A stretch of 64,000 nt of DNA from Pseudomonadota bacterium (GTDB lineage: Bacteria > Myxococcota > Myxococcia > Myxococcales > Myxococcaceae), in assembly GCA_023426545.1 (NCBI GenBank), contig JAFAAN010000175.1, forward strand, positions 1-64,000. Reading direction: 5' to 3'. Below the pieces are notes generated by a model. That model did not search any database. It saw nothing but the letters and a program-made list of their open reading frames with translations, and was not told the origin of the DNA. Shown one piece after another: positions 17,501 through 25,283 of this stretch (position 1 is the first letter of the stretch; every line of letters starts with the position of its first letter). The translations under genes were made by a program, and so were the position numbers.

Positions 17501-18493
17501 TCAGTCCACCGGCAGCGGCTTCGCCTGGAGCTGCCTGGACGCGAGGAACTCCGGGTTGAACACCTTCGAGGCGTAACGGCTGCCGTGGTCGCAGAGGAAC
17601 GTGACGATGCGCAGCCCCTCGCCACGGTGGCGGCGCGCCACCTCCCACGCCGCGCGCACGTTGAGGGCCGCGGAGGTGCCCACCACCAGCGCGTCCTCCC
17701 GCGCCAGGTGATAGAGCATCTCCACCATCTCCTGGTCGCCCAGGCGCAGGGCCTCGTCCACCCGCGCGCGGCGGAAGTTCTCCGTGAGGCGCATGATACC
17801 GATGCCCTCGGTGATGGAGGCGCCCGTCCCCTCCATCCGCCCCTCGCGCACGAAGCTGAAGAGGCCCGAGCCCGGTGGGTCCACCAGCACCACGCGCACC
17901 GCGGGGTTCTTCTCCTTGAGGTAGCGGCTGACGCCGGACATCGTCCCGCCGCTGCCCACGGACGCGACGAGCACGTCCACGCGCCCCTCGCACTGCTCCC
18001 AGATTTCGGGCCCCGTCGTCTCGTAGTGAGCGTCGCCGTTGGCCGGGTTCTCGAACTGGTTCGCCCAGAAGCCGCCCTGCGCCTCCGCCAGCACGCGCGC
18101 CTGGTGGAAGAAGTGCGCCGGGTTCGCGAAGGGCACGGCGGGCACCTTGCGGACCTCCACGCCCATCGCCTCCAGCAGCTCGTACTTCTCGCGCGCCTGG
18201 TTGTCCGGCATCGTCACGACGACGCGGTAGCCACGCTCGCGGCCCAGCAGCCCCAGGCCGATGCCGGTGTTCCCCGCGGTGCCCTCGAAGATGGCGCCGC
18301 CCGGCGCGAGCAGCCCCTGCGCCTCGGCGCGCTGGATCATCCCCTTCGCGGCGCGGTCCTTGATGCTGCCGCCGGGGTTCATGAACTCCGCCTTCGCGAG
18401 GATTTCACACCCCGTCTGCCGGCTCAGCGAGCCGATGCGGAGCAGGGGCGTGTTGCCGACGGAGTCCCAGAGCGTACCGATGCGAGGCGCCAT
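17501..18493 (-). CDS. Cysteine-synthase-family PLP enzyme, 330 aa
   Basis: Fold type II PLP enzyme. The PLP lysine is K45 in NPGGSIKDRAA. The phosphate-binding Asn loop is EGTAGNTGIGLG (CysK has TSGNTG), and the second glycine loop is SVGSGGTMSGV. Normal length. Probable activity is cysteine synthesis from O-acetylserine, but the EGTAGNTG wording also occurs in relatives with other substrates, so the acceptor is uncertain. It is separated from the exporter operon end by 48 bases and may be transcribed separately. Confidence 0.85.
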   Translation of the reverse strand: MAPRIGTLWDSVGNTPLLRIGSLSRQTGCEILAKAEFMNPGGSIKDRAAKGMIQRAEAQGLLAPGGAIFEGTAGNTGIGLGLLGRERGYRVVVTMPDNQAREKYELLEAMGVEVRKVPAVPFANPAHFFHQARVLAEAQGGFWANQFENPANGDAHYETTGPEIWEQCEGRVDVLVASVGSGGTMSGVSRYLKEKNPAVRVVLVDPPGSGLFSFVREGRMEGTGASITEGIGIMRLTENFRRARVDEALRLGDQEMVEMLYHLAREDALVVGTSAALNVRAAWEVARRHRGEGLRIVTFLCDHGSRYASKVFNPEFLASRQLQAKPLPVD

Positions 18494-18541
18494 GGGACGT
18501 CCTTAACGCGAAGCGGCGCTCGCGTCACCGGGCAGCCCCCC

Positions 18542-19774
18542 TCAATCCGCCCGCATGGCCTCCACCGGGTCGAGCCGGGCCGCCCGCGCCGCCGGGTAGA
18601 TGCCGAAGAGGAGCCCCACCCCACAGCTCATGAACAGGGCCAGGGCCACCGCCCAGGGCGGCACCTGCATGGGGAAGCCCATCATCCAGTTCCCCAGGAA
18701 CACCAGCCCGAAGCCCATGCCCACGCCGATGGCGCCGCCCATCAACGCGAGCAGGATGGCCTCGGTGGCGAACTGCCCCAGGATGCGCCGCTTGCGGGCC
18801 CCCAGCGCCTTGCGCACGCCAATCTCCCGCGTCCGCTCCATCACCGAGACCAGCATGATGTTGAGGATGCCGATGCCGCCCACCACCAGGGACAGCAGGC
18901 ACACGCCCACGCCCGCGATGCTGATGACGCCGGAGAGCTGGTTGAACGACGCCGTCACCGACTCGTTGGTGTGGATCTCGAAGTCGTTGGGTAGGTTCGC
19001 CGGCACGTCGCGACGGCGGCGCATGAGCGCGGCCACCTCGTCCTGTGCCTTCTTGAAGAGCTCCGGCTCCTTCGCCTGCACGCTGATGTCCAGCGAGCGC
19101 GCCTTGCCGAAGAGCTGGTGGAAGGCGCGCAGCGGAATCATCACCTGGTTGTCCATGCTGAACATGCCCAGCATGCTGCCCCGCTTCTGGAGCAGGCCGA
19201 TGACGCGGAAGGGCCGCCCCTTGATGCGCACCTCGTGGCCCACCGGGTTCATCCCGGGGAACAGCGCGTCCGACACGTCCGTGCCCAGCAGCACCACGTG
19301 CCGGCCGTCCAGCGCCTCCACCTCGTTGAAGTAGCGCCCGGCCTGCACCGAGACGCCGCTGACGGCCGGGTAGTTGGCGGGCGTGCCGAACACGCGAACG
19401 GAGGGCCGCGTCTCCGAGCTCGCCGTCGACAGCTTCTGGCCGCCCTCGTCATCGGTGGGGACCACCGTGCCCACCGAAGGGCAGGACTCCTCGATGGCGC
19501 GGGCGTCGGTCATCTCGAAGTCCGTGCGCTTGGCGTACTTGGCCCAGTTGATGCGGCCGAAGCCGCCCGCGGGCCACTTCGTCACCTGGAAGGTATGGGC
19601 GCCCATCCGCCCCAGGTCGTTGTTCACCTTGATGCGCAGGCCCTCGATGAGGCCCATCATGGTGATGACCGTGGCCACGCCGATGACGATGCCCAGCAGC
19701 GTCAGGAGCGAGCGCAGGGGGTTGCCCAGGAAGGTGCCCAGCGCCAGCCGCAGGTTGTCCAGGAACGCTCGCAT
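18542..19774 (-). CDS. MacB-type ABC permease, second of two
   Basis: 410 residues with the MacB/FtsX layout: helix at 12-37 (LALGTFLGNPLRSLLTLLG...), a large periplasmic domain to about 285, then three C-terminal helices (VISIAGVGVCLLSLVVGGIGILNIML near 290, AILLALMGGAIGVGMGFGLVF, PPWAVALALFMSCGVGLLFG). The motif ERTREIGVRKALGARKRRI is the coupling helix. There is no ATPase domain; the ATPase is encoded upstream. It starts 4 bases after the other permease. The pair probably forms a heterodimeric MacB-like pump. Confidence 0.9.
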   Translation of the reverse strand: MRAFLDNLRLALGTFLGNPLRSLLTLLGIVIGVATVITMMGLIEGLRIKVNNDLGRMGAHTFQVTKWPAGGFGRINWAKYAKRTDFEMTDARAIEESCPSVGTVVPTDDEGGQKLSTASSETRPSVRVFGTPANYPAVSGVSVQAGRYFNEVEALDGRHVVLLGTDVSDALFPGMNPVGHEVRIKGRPFRVIGLLQKRGSMLGMFSMDNQVMIPLRAFHQLFGKARSLDISVQAKEPELFKKAQDEVAALMRRRRDVPANLPNDFEIHTNESVTASFNQLSGVISIAGVGVCLLSLVVGGIGILNIMLVSVMERTREIGVRKALGARKRRILGQFATEAILLALMGGAIGVGMGFGLVFLGNWMMGFPMQVPPWAVALALFMSCGVGLLFGIYPAARAARLDPVEAMRAD

Positions 19775-19778
19775 CGGC

Positions 19779-21017
19779 TCACTCGTACCGGAGGGCTTCC
19801 ACGGGGTCCAGGTTCGCCGCGCGGGCCGCCGGCCAGATGCCGAAGAGCAGCCCCACGAGCGCGGCGAAGCCCACCCCCGCCACCACCGTCATCGGCCGCA
19901 CGTCCGCCGCCAGCGGCGTGATGAGCGACACCACCTTGGCCGTGCCCAGCCCCACCGTCGTCCCCAGCAGGCCCCCTACGGCGGACACGCTGGAGGCCTC
20001 CATGAGGAACTGGAAGACGATGGTCCGCTTGCGTGCCCCCAGGGCGCGCCGCACGCCAATCTCGCGCGTCCGCTCGCGCACCGACACCAGCATGATGTTC
20101 ATGATGCCGATGCCGCCCACCAACAGCGTGATGAGCCCCACGCCCACGGCCACGCCGTACAGCGCGCCGGTGAGCTGCTCGTAGGTCTGCGCCATGGCCT
20201 CGGGCCGGTTGATGGAGAAGTCGTCATCCGCGCCGGGCGGCGTGGAGCGCACGCGGCGGAGGATGCCCACGAGCTGGTCCTCCGCCGACCGCACCTGCGA
20301 GGCGTCCTCCACGGCCATGGCGATCTCGAAGCCGCGGCGATTGCCGAAGCTCGAATAGAACGTCTTGAAGGGGATGAAGACGATGAGGTCCAGGCTCTCG
20401 CCCACCATCTTCCCCTTTCGGCTGAGCGTCCCCACCACCTGGAAGGTGCGGTTCTCGATTCGGATGGTCTGCCCCACCGGGCTGACGCCGGGGAACAGCC
20501 CGTCCACGACATCCGCCCCGATCACCGCCACCGGCCGCGTCGTCGTGTCGTCCGCCTCGGTGAGGAAGCGCCCGCCGGTGATCTCGTAGCCGGAGATGTT
20601 GAGGTACTCGTGCGTGACGCCCTGGATGCGCACGGTGGACATCTGCTCGCCGCCATGCGCCACGTCCGCCAGGCGCTGCACCGAGGGGGACATGGACGAC
20701 AGGAACGGCGCCAGCGCGCGCAGCCGCTGCACCTGGTCCATCGTGAAGTTCTTCCGGTTGCGGTAGCGCCACCAGTCGCCCTTGATCATCCAGGGGAACT
20801 TGGACACGTACATCGTGTTCGCCCCGAAGGTGGCGAGCTGCTGGTGGAAGGACGTGTTGAGCCCCTGGATGATGCCCACGATGGCCAGCAGCGTGGCCAC
20901 GCCAATGCCGATGCCCAGCGTGGTCAGCACCGTACGAAGGCGGTTCGCCCTCAGCGACATCACCGCGATTCGCGCGCCCTCCAGCACGTCCACGCGGAAG
21001 GCGGACGGCTGGCTCAT
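19779..21017 (-). CDS. MacB-type ABC permease, first of two
   Basis: 412 residues with the same architecture as its downstream paralogue. The N-terminal helix lies near 28-50 (LRTVLTTLGIGIGVATLLAIVG). The coupling motif is VRERTREIGVRRALGARKRT, followed by helices at AVGGLLGTTVGLG and VVAGVGFAALVGLLFG. The two copies differ widely in their periplasmic domains, which points to distinct roles in one pump. It overlaps the ATPase stop by 4 bases (ATGA). Confidence 0.9.
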   Translation of the reverse strand: MSQPSAFRVDVLEGARIAVMSLRANRLRTVLTTLGIGIGVATLLAIVGIIQGLNTSFHQQLATFGANTMYVSKFPWMIKGDWWRYRNRKNFTMDQVQRLRALAPFLSSMSPSVQRLADVAHGGEQMSTVRIQGVTHEYLNISGYEITGGRFLTEADDTTTRPVAVIGADVVDGLFPGVSPVGQTIRIENRTFQVVGTLSRKGKMVGESLDLIVFIPFKTFYSSFGNRRGFEIAMAVEDASQVRSAEDQLVGILRRVRSTPPGADDDFSINRPEAMAQTYEQLTGALYGVAVGVGLITLLVGGIGIMNIMLVSVRERTREIGVRRALGARKRTIVFQFLMEASSVSAVGGLLGTTVGLGTAKVVSLITPLAADVRPMTVVAGVGFAALVGLLFGIWPAARAANLDPVEALRYE

Positions 21018-21766
21018 GTGCCCCCCGCGGACAACACGTCAGAGGCCGTTCCCATCGCCACCTGGCGCCCGTCGCCATCCGCGACGATCTGCCCGTCGCT
21101 CAGCCGGATGGCCCGCGGGCAGCGCGCCGCCAGCTTGGGCTCGTGGGTGACGAGCACCAGCGTGTGGCCTGCCTGGTGGAGCTGCTCGAACAGCCGGACG
21201 ATCTCCTCACCGGTGGCCGAGTCCAGGTTACCCGTCGGCTCGTCGGCCAACAGCATGGACGGCTCGGCCACCAGCGCGCGGGCAATGGCCACGCGCTGGC
21301 GCTGACCACCGGACAGCTCGTTGGGCCGGTGGTGCATGCGGTGGGTGAGCTGCACCTTGTCCAGCGCCGCCTTCGCCCGCTCACGGCGCTCCCGCGCGCT
21401 GACGCCGCGGTACACCAGCGGCAGCTCCACGTTGGCCAGGGCCGTCTCCTTGGGCAGCAGCTGGAAGGTCTGGAAGATGAAGCCAATCTCCACGTTGCGG
21501 ATGACGGCGAGCTCGTCGTCGCTCATCCGCGACACGTCCTTGCCGTTCAGCATGTACCGGCCGCTGGTGGGCGTATCCAGGCAGCCCAGCACGTTCATCA
21601 TCGTGCTCTTGCCGGAGCCGGACTGCCCGATGATGGCCACCCACTCGCCGCGGCTGATGCCGAAGGAGACGCCACGCAGCGCGCGCACCTCCTCGCCGCC
21701 CACGTGGAAGACGCGGGTGATGTCCTCCACAAGGATGAGCTTCTCCGCGCTGCTGGCTGCACTCAC
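21014..21766 (-). CDS. ABC transporter ATP-binding protein (MacB/LolD type)
   Basis: 250 residues: Walker A GQSGSGKSTMMN, Q-loop IFQTFQLLPKETALANV, signature LSGGQRQRVAIARALV, Walker B MLLADEPTGNLD, H-loop LVTHEPK. It is a stand-alone NBD of the LolD/MacB class serving the two adjacent permeases. It starts by ATGA overlap with the adaptor gene. Confidence 0.93.
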   Translation of the reverse strand: MSAASSAEKLILVEDITRVFHVGGEEVRALRGVSFGISRGEWVAIIGQSGSGKSTMMNVLGCLDTPTSGRYMLNGKDVSRMSDDELAVIRNVEIGFIFQTFQLLPKETALANVELPLVYRGVSARERRERAKAALDKVQLTHRMHHRPNELSGGQRQRVAIARALVAEPSMLLADEPTGNLDSATGEEIVRLFEQLHQAGHTLVLVTHEPKLAARCPRAIRLSDGQIVADGDGRQVAMGTASDVLSAGGT

Positions 21767-23022
21767 GACTTGCGACCGCCCTTCATTCCTGCGCCCTGCT
21801 CGGGCTCGCGCACGATGTCGCCGTCGTTCAGCTCCTTCGACAGCGTCCGGTACGGACCTTCAATCACCCGGTCCCCCTCGTTGATTCCGGAGACGATCTC
21901 CAGCTCGGTGTCGGAGGCGATGCCCGTCTGCACCCGGCGAATCTGCGCCTTGTTGTTGCCGTCCACCACGAACACGACCTTGGCCAGCGACTCGGTGCGC
22001 TTCGCCGTGAGGGCGCCGCCCTCGATGGGCGCCTTGTAGTCCGGCAGCGTGCGCTCGGAGCGCACCGTCACCGCCTGGATGGGCACCAGCACCACGTCGT
22101 TGTGCGTCTCCGCGGAGATGCGGGCCTCGGCGCTCATGCCGGGCAGCACGTTGGGGGGACGGGTGTCCAGCGCCACGGTAATGGGGAAGCTCGTCACCTC
22201 CGCCTCCGTGCCCTCGTTCTTGATGAGCGCCTTCTGGGCAATCTCCACCACCGAGCCCGAGTACGTCTGGCCCTCGAGCGCGTCGAGCGTGATCTCCGCG
22301 GGCTGGCCGGGCTTGAGGTGGACCACCTCGTGCTCACCCACCTCGAACTTCACCTCCATGGCGCTGAGCGCGGCGATGGTCATCACCACGTCCTCGGACA
22401 GGTCCGAGCCACGCACGCGCTCACCCACCTCGCGCGACAGCTCGATGACGTTGCCGTCGATGGGCGACACCAGCGTGGTGCGCGTGAGGTCGGTCTGCGC
22501 CTGGTCGACGATGGCCATGTTGCGGGCCAGCATCTGCTTGGCGGCCGCCAGCCGCGCGTCCGCCGTGTTCTTCGTGGCCCGCGCCGTGTCCACCTCGGCG
22601 GCCGACGCCAGCCCCTTGGCCGCCAGCTCCTCCACGCGCTGGAGCTCCGCCTGCGCCCGGCCCACCTCCACCTCCGCCACCTGCACGTCGGCGCGCGAGG
22701 CGTTCAGCGACGCCAACGCCTGCTTGTGGGCGGCCTGATAGAGGCGCGGGTCGATTCGGCCCAGCACCTGCCCCTTCGTCACGGGCTCGCCGTCCTTCAC
22801 GGCCAGCTCCACCAGGTCACCGGAGAGGCTGGACGAGATCTTCACCGTCGTGGCCGCCTGCACCTTGCCCGCGCCGGTGATGGTGCGGGTGATGGTGCCC
22901 TTGCGGGCCTTCGACATCTGGACTTCCAGTGACGGGGGCGGCCGGTCCTTCAGCCCTCCCGCGGTAATGGCCGCGGCTCCCAGGAACAACGCGCCAGCAA
23001 TGGCACCCTTCCACCACTTCAT
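21763..23022 (-). CDS. Periplasmic adaptor (MacA-like membrane fusion protein)
   Basis: 419 residues. An N-terminal helix (KGAIAGALFLGAAAITAGG) anchors it in the inner membrane. A lipoyl-like half and an alpha-hairpin with heptads (HKQALASLNASRADVQVAEVE...) follow, then a beta-barrel with LVSPIDGNVIELSREVGERV and a membrane-proximal domain (KVVFVVDGNNKAQIRRVQTGI). It links the pump to a TolC channel. Overlaps the TolC-like gene by 4 bases. Confidence 0.88.
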   Translation of the reverse strand: MKWWKGAIAGALFLGAAAITAGGLKDRPPPSLEVQMSKARKGTITRTITGAGKVQAATTVKISSSLSGDLVELAVKDGEPVTKGQVLGRIDPRLYQAAHKQALASLNASRADVQVAEVEVGRAQAELQRVEELAAKGLASAAEVDTARATKNTADARLAAAKQMLARNMAIVDQAQTDLTRTTLVSPIDGNVIELSREVGERVRGSDLSEDVVMTIAALSAMEVKFEVGEHEVVHLKPGQPAEITLDALEGQTYSGSVVEIAQKALIKNEGTEAEVTSFPITVALDTRPPNVLPGMSAEARISAETHNDVVLVPIQAVTVRSERTLPDYKAPIEGGALTAKRTESLAKVVFVVDGNNKAQIRRVQTGIASDTELEIVSGINEGDRVIEGPYRTLSKELNDGDIVREPEQGAGMKGGRKS

Positions 23023-24365
23023 TTCGACTCTCCCGGGCTCAGGGCGCCCATGGCCCGCAGCAAGGTATAGCGGGCGATTTCGACATCGATTCTGTTTTCC
23101 AACAAGGCGAGCTCGGCGCGCGTGAGGCTGAGCTGCGCGTCACGGACATCCAGCGTGGAGCCCGCGCCCGAGCGGAAACGTTCCTCCTGCACCTTGAGGC
23201 CCTGGGCAGCGGCCTCGGCGTTCTGCGCGGCCAGACGGGCGGCCTCCAGCTGGGTCTCCAGCCGGCGATGCGCGGCGCGCACCTCGCCTTCGATCTCCCG
23301 GGCGGCCTGCTCCAGGTTGAGCTGCGCCTTGCGCGTGTCCGCCTCGGCGCGGCGCGTGCTGGCGCCGGTGGACAAACCGGTGAACAGGTCCCAGCTCAGG
23401 CCGATGGCCGCCGAGAACCGGTTCTGCAGGCGCGGCTCGGTGAACACCAGCGAGGCATCCGGACCGCCGCGGTTGTAGAGGCCCTGGGCCACGAGGCGCG
23501 GCAGGTACTCCGAGCGGGCGATGGACTGCTGGAGCTCCGCCGCGCGGATGCGCAGGTCGAGCGTCCGGAGCAGCGGCCGGTTCGCGCGGGCCGAAGAGAG
23601 CGCCTCGTTGATGGAGGGCGCGGGCGGCGGCTCGGTCGTGAGCACGCCCGGGTCCTCGGCCGACAGCGCCTCCGTGCCGGGCCGCGCCAGCCACACCGCG
23701 AGCTGGGACTGGTCGGTGACCAGCTGCCCGAGCATCGACGTGTAGTTGATGCGGTCGGTCCCCAGGTTCACCTGCGCGGTGATCTCCTCGTTCTTACCGG
23801 TGCGCCCCGCCTGGAAGAGCGCCTGGGCCCGCTCCACCTGCTGCTCGCTGCGCTCGACGGTGGCCTTCAGGACCTCCAGCGTCGCCTGGGAGCGGTACAG
23901 CGTGAAGAAGCGGCGGATGGCCTCCAGCTCGGCGCTGTCCGCATCCTCCTGCGCCTGTCCCTTCTGCGCGTCGCGCACCACCCCGCTCCGCTCCAGCTGC
24001 TTCCAGCGAGCGCGGTCGTAGATGATCTGCGTGAGCGACATGCCCAGGTCGTAGTTCTGGGTGCTGGTGGACGGCGTCACCACCGCGTTGCGGATGAACT
24101 CGCCGGGGTTGCTCGGGTCCGGAACCGTGGTGAACTCCTGCCGGCGGCCGAACCAGATCTTCCCCGCCGACGCATCCAGCGAGAGCTGGGGCAGCAGCGC
24201 GGCGCGGGACAGCTTCACGTCCTCGTCCGCGATGGCCACGTCCAGCAGGGCCTGGATGGCGCCGACGTTCTGCCGTCCCTCGGCGCGGGCCTGCGCCAGG
24301 GAGATGGGCGTTCCCGCGGTGACGGGGGCGGAGGCCAGGACGGCCGCGACGACGAACGCGCTCAT
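23019..24365 (-). CDS. TolC-family outer-membrane channel
   Basis: 448 residues with a signal peptide (FVVAAVLASAPVTAG) and the two repeated halves of TolC: Ala-rich coiled coils with LEAIRRFFTLYRSQATLEVLKATVERSEQQVERA and the second copy AHRRLETQLEAARLAAQNAEAAAQG, each flanked by beta strands. It gives the exporter its outer-membrane exit. Overlaps the YIP1 gene (ATGA) and the adaptor gene. Confidence 0.9.
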   Translation of the reverse strand: MSAFVVAAVLASAPVTAGTPISLAQARAEGRQNVGAIQALLDVAIADEDVKLSRAALLPQLSLDASAGKIWFGRRQEFTTVPDPSNPGEFIRNAVVTPSTSTQNYDLGMSLTQIIYDRARWKQLERSGVVRDAQKGQAQEDADSAELEAIRRFFTLYRSQATLEVLKATVERSEQQVERAQALFQAGRTGKNEEITAQVNLGTDRINYTSMLGQLVTDQSQLAVWLARPGTEALSAEDPGVLTTEPPPAPSINEALSSARANRPLLRTLDLRIRAAELQQSIARSEYLPRLVAQGLYNRGGPDASLVFTEPRLQNRFSAAIGLSWDLFTGLSTGASTRRAEADTRKAQLNLEQAAREIEGEVRAAHRRLETQLEAARLAAQNAEAAAQGLKVQEERFRSGAGSTLDVRDAQLSLTRAELALLENRIDVEIARYTLLRAMGALSPGESK

Positions 24366-25066
24366 CGCACACCTCCCTGCCCCGGCAGACCGATGAGGAA
24401 CACGCCCGCGTACATGGCGTACAGCGCCACCGCGAGCAGCAGCGCCCGCCGCCGGCTCATGCCGGTGGCCGCGGAGAAGCCCAGCCCGAGCAGGCCCGTG
24501 CTCCAGAGGTTGAAGAAGTCCACGGCGGACGCCACGCGCTGCATCTTCGGACTCAGCCCTTGCAACACGACTCCCAGGTTGGACGGTACGAGGTTCACCA
24601 CCCGCGACACCGTGATGGTGTGCTGTGCCGCGACACAGAGGGTGAAGATGAGGTGATAGAGCGCGATGGGCAGCAGCGCGATGGCGGCCGCGGACATGAG
24701 CCGCTCGAAGGGCGCGGGCCGGTCGAACAGCCAGCTGACCACCCAGAGGATGCAGGCGAGCAGCAGCGCCATCAGGGGCATGAGCAGCACCCCCTTCGCG
24801 ACGCCCCCCACGAGCGCCTTGCGCGACTCCGTCTGGATCTTGTCGAGCAGGTCCGCCTCCGACAGCCCCATGAGCTGCCCCGAGCTCTGGAGCTGGCGGA
24901 TGACGTCAGGGCTCGCGTCCCAGCGCAGGGAAAAGAGCGTCCCGGAAGCGGACACGCAGAGCCCGAGGATCAGGAGAGGCAACACCCAGCGGCGCGCCTC
25001 GACAGCGGCACGGGTCCCATCGAGGGGGTCGATGAAGACGCGAACCGGTTGAACGAGAGAAGTCAT
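24362..25066 (-). CDS. YIP1-family multipass membrane protein
   Basis: 234 residues with about five membrane helices (LPLLILGLCVSASGTLF, GVLLMPLMALLLACILWVVSWLF, ALLPIALYHLIFTLCVAA, LLGLGFSAATG, LLLAVALYAMYAGVFLIG). The helix set and RPAPFERLMSAAAIALLPIALY fit the YIP1 family. ATG 25066 is used; an alternative TTG at 25111 lacks support. It is the first gene of the exporter operon and overlaps tolC by 4 bases. Its role in export is unknown. Confidence 0.75.
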   Translation of the reverse strand: MTSLVQPVRVFIDPLDGTRAAVEARRWVLPLLILGLCVSASGTLFSLRWDASPDVIRQLQSSGQLMGLSEADLLDKIQTESRKALVGGVAKGVLLMPLMALLLACILWVVSWLFDRPAPFERLMSAAAIALLPIALYHLIFTLCVAAQHTITVSRVVNLVPSNLGVVLQGLSPKMQRVASAVDFFNLWSTGLLGLGFSAATGMSRRRALLLAVALYAMYAGVFLIGLPGQGGVR

Positions 25067-25160
25067 ATGTTGGAGGTCTCGGAGCGAAGTACGTCGCTCG
25101 CCCTCAGGCAATTGCCTGGCCAGCCGAAGAAAGGCGCCAAACAGGCGGGCAGACGGCCGA

Positions 25161-25258
25161 ATTCCGCTGCCGCACGCTTTCTACTCCAGTGCTTTACGGC
25201 ACATGTAGCGGCCTGTAGCGGAAATTTTGCCGGAGGCCCTGAGAGGGTGTATTCCGCT
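25161..25258. repeat. Repeated AGCGGAA-type motif in the YIP1/Clp divergent region
   Basis: TGTAGCGG occurs at 25204-25211 and 25214-25221, exactly 10 bases apart. The reverse form TTCCGCT occurs at 25162-25168 and 25252-25258. This gives four related half-sites around a divergent promoter zone between the exporter operon and the Clp-like ATPase, which fits a regulator binding array. Confidence 0.4.
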
Positions 25259-25283
25259 CGTCTGGTTGCTTGCCGGAGTTCGA

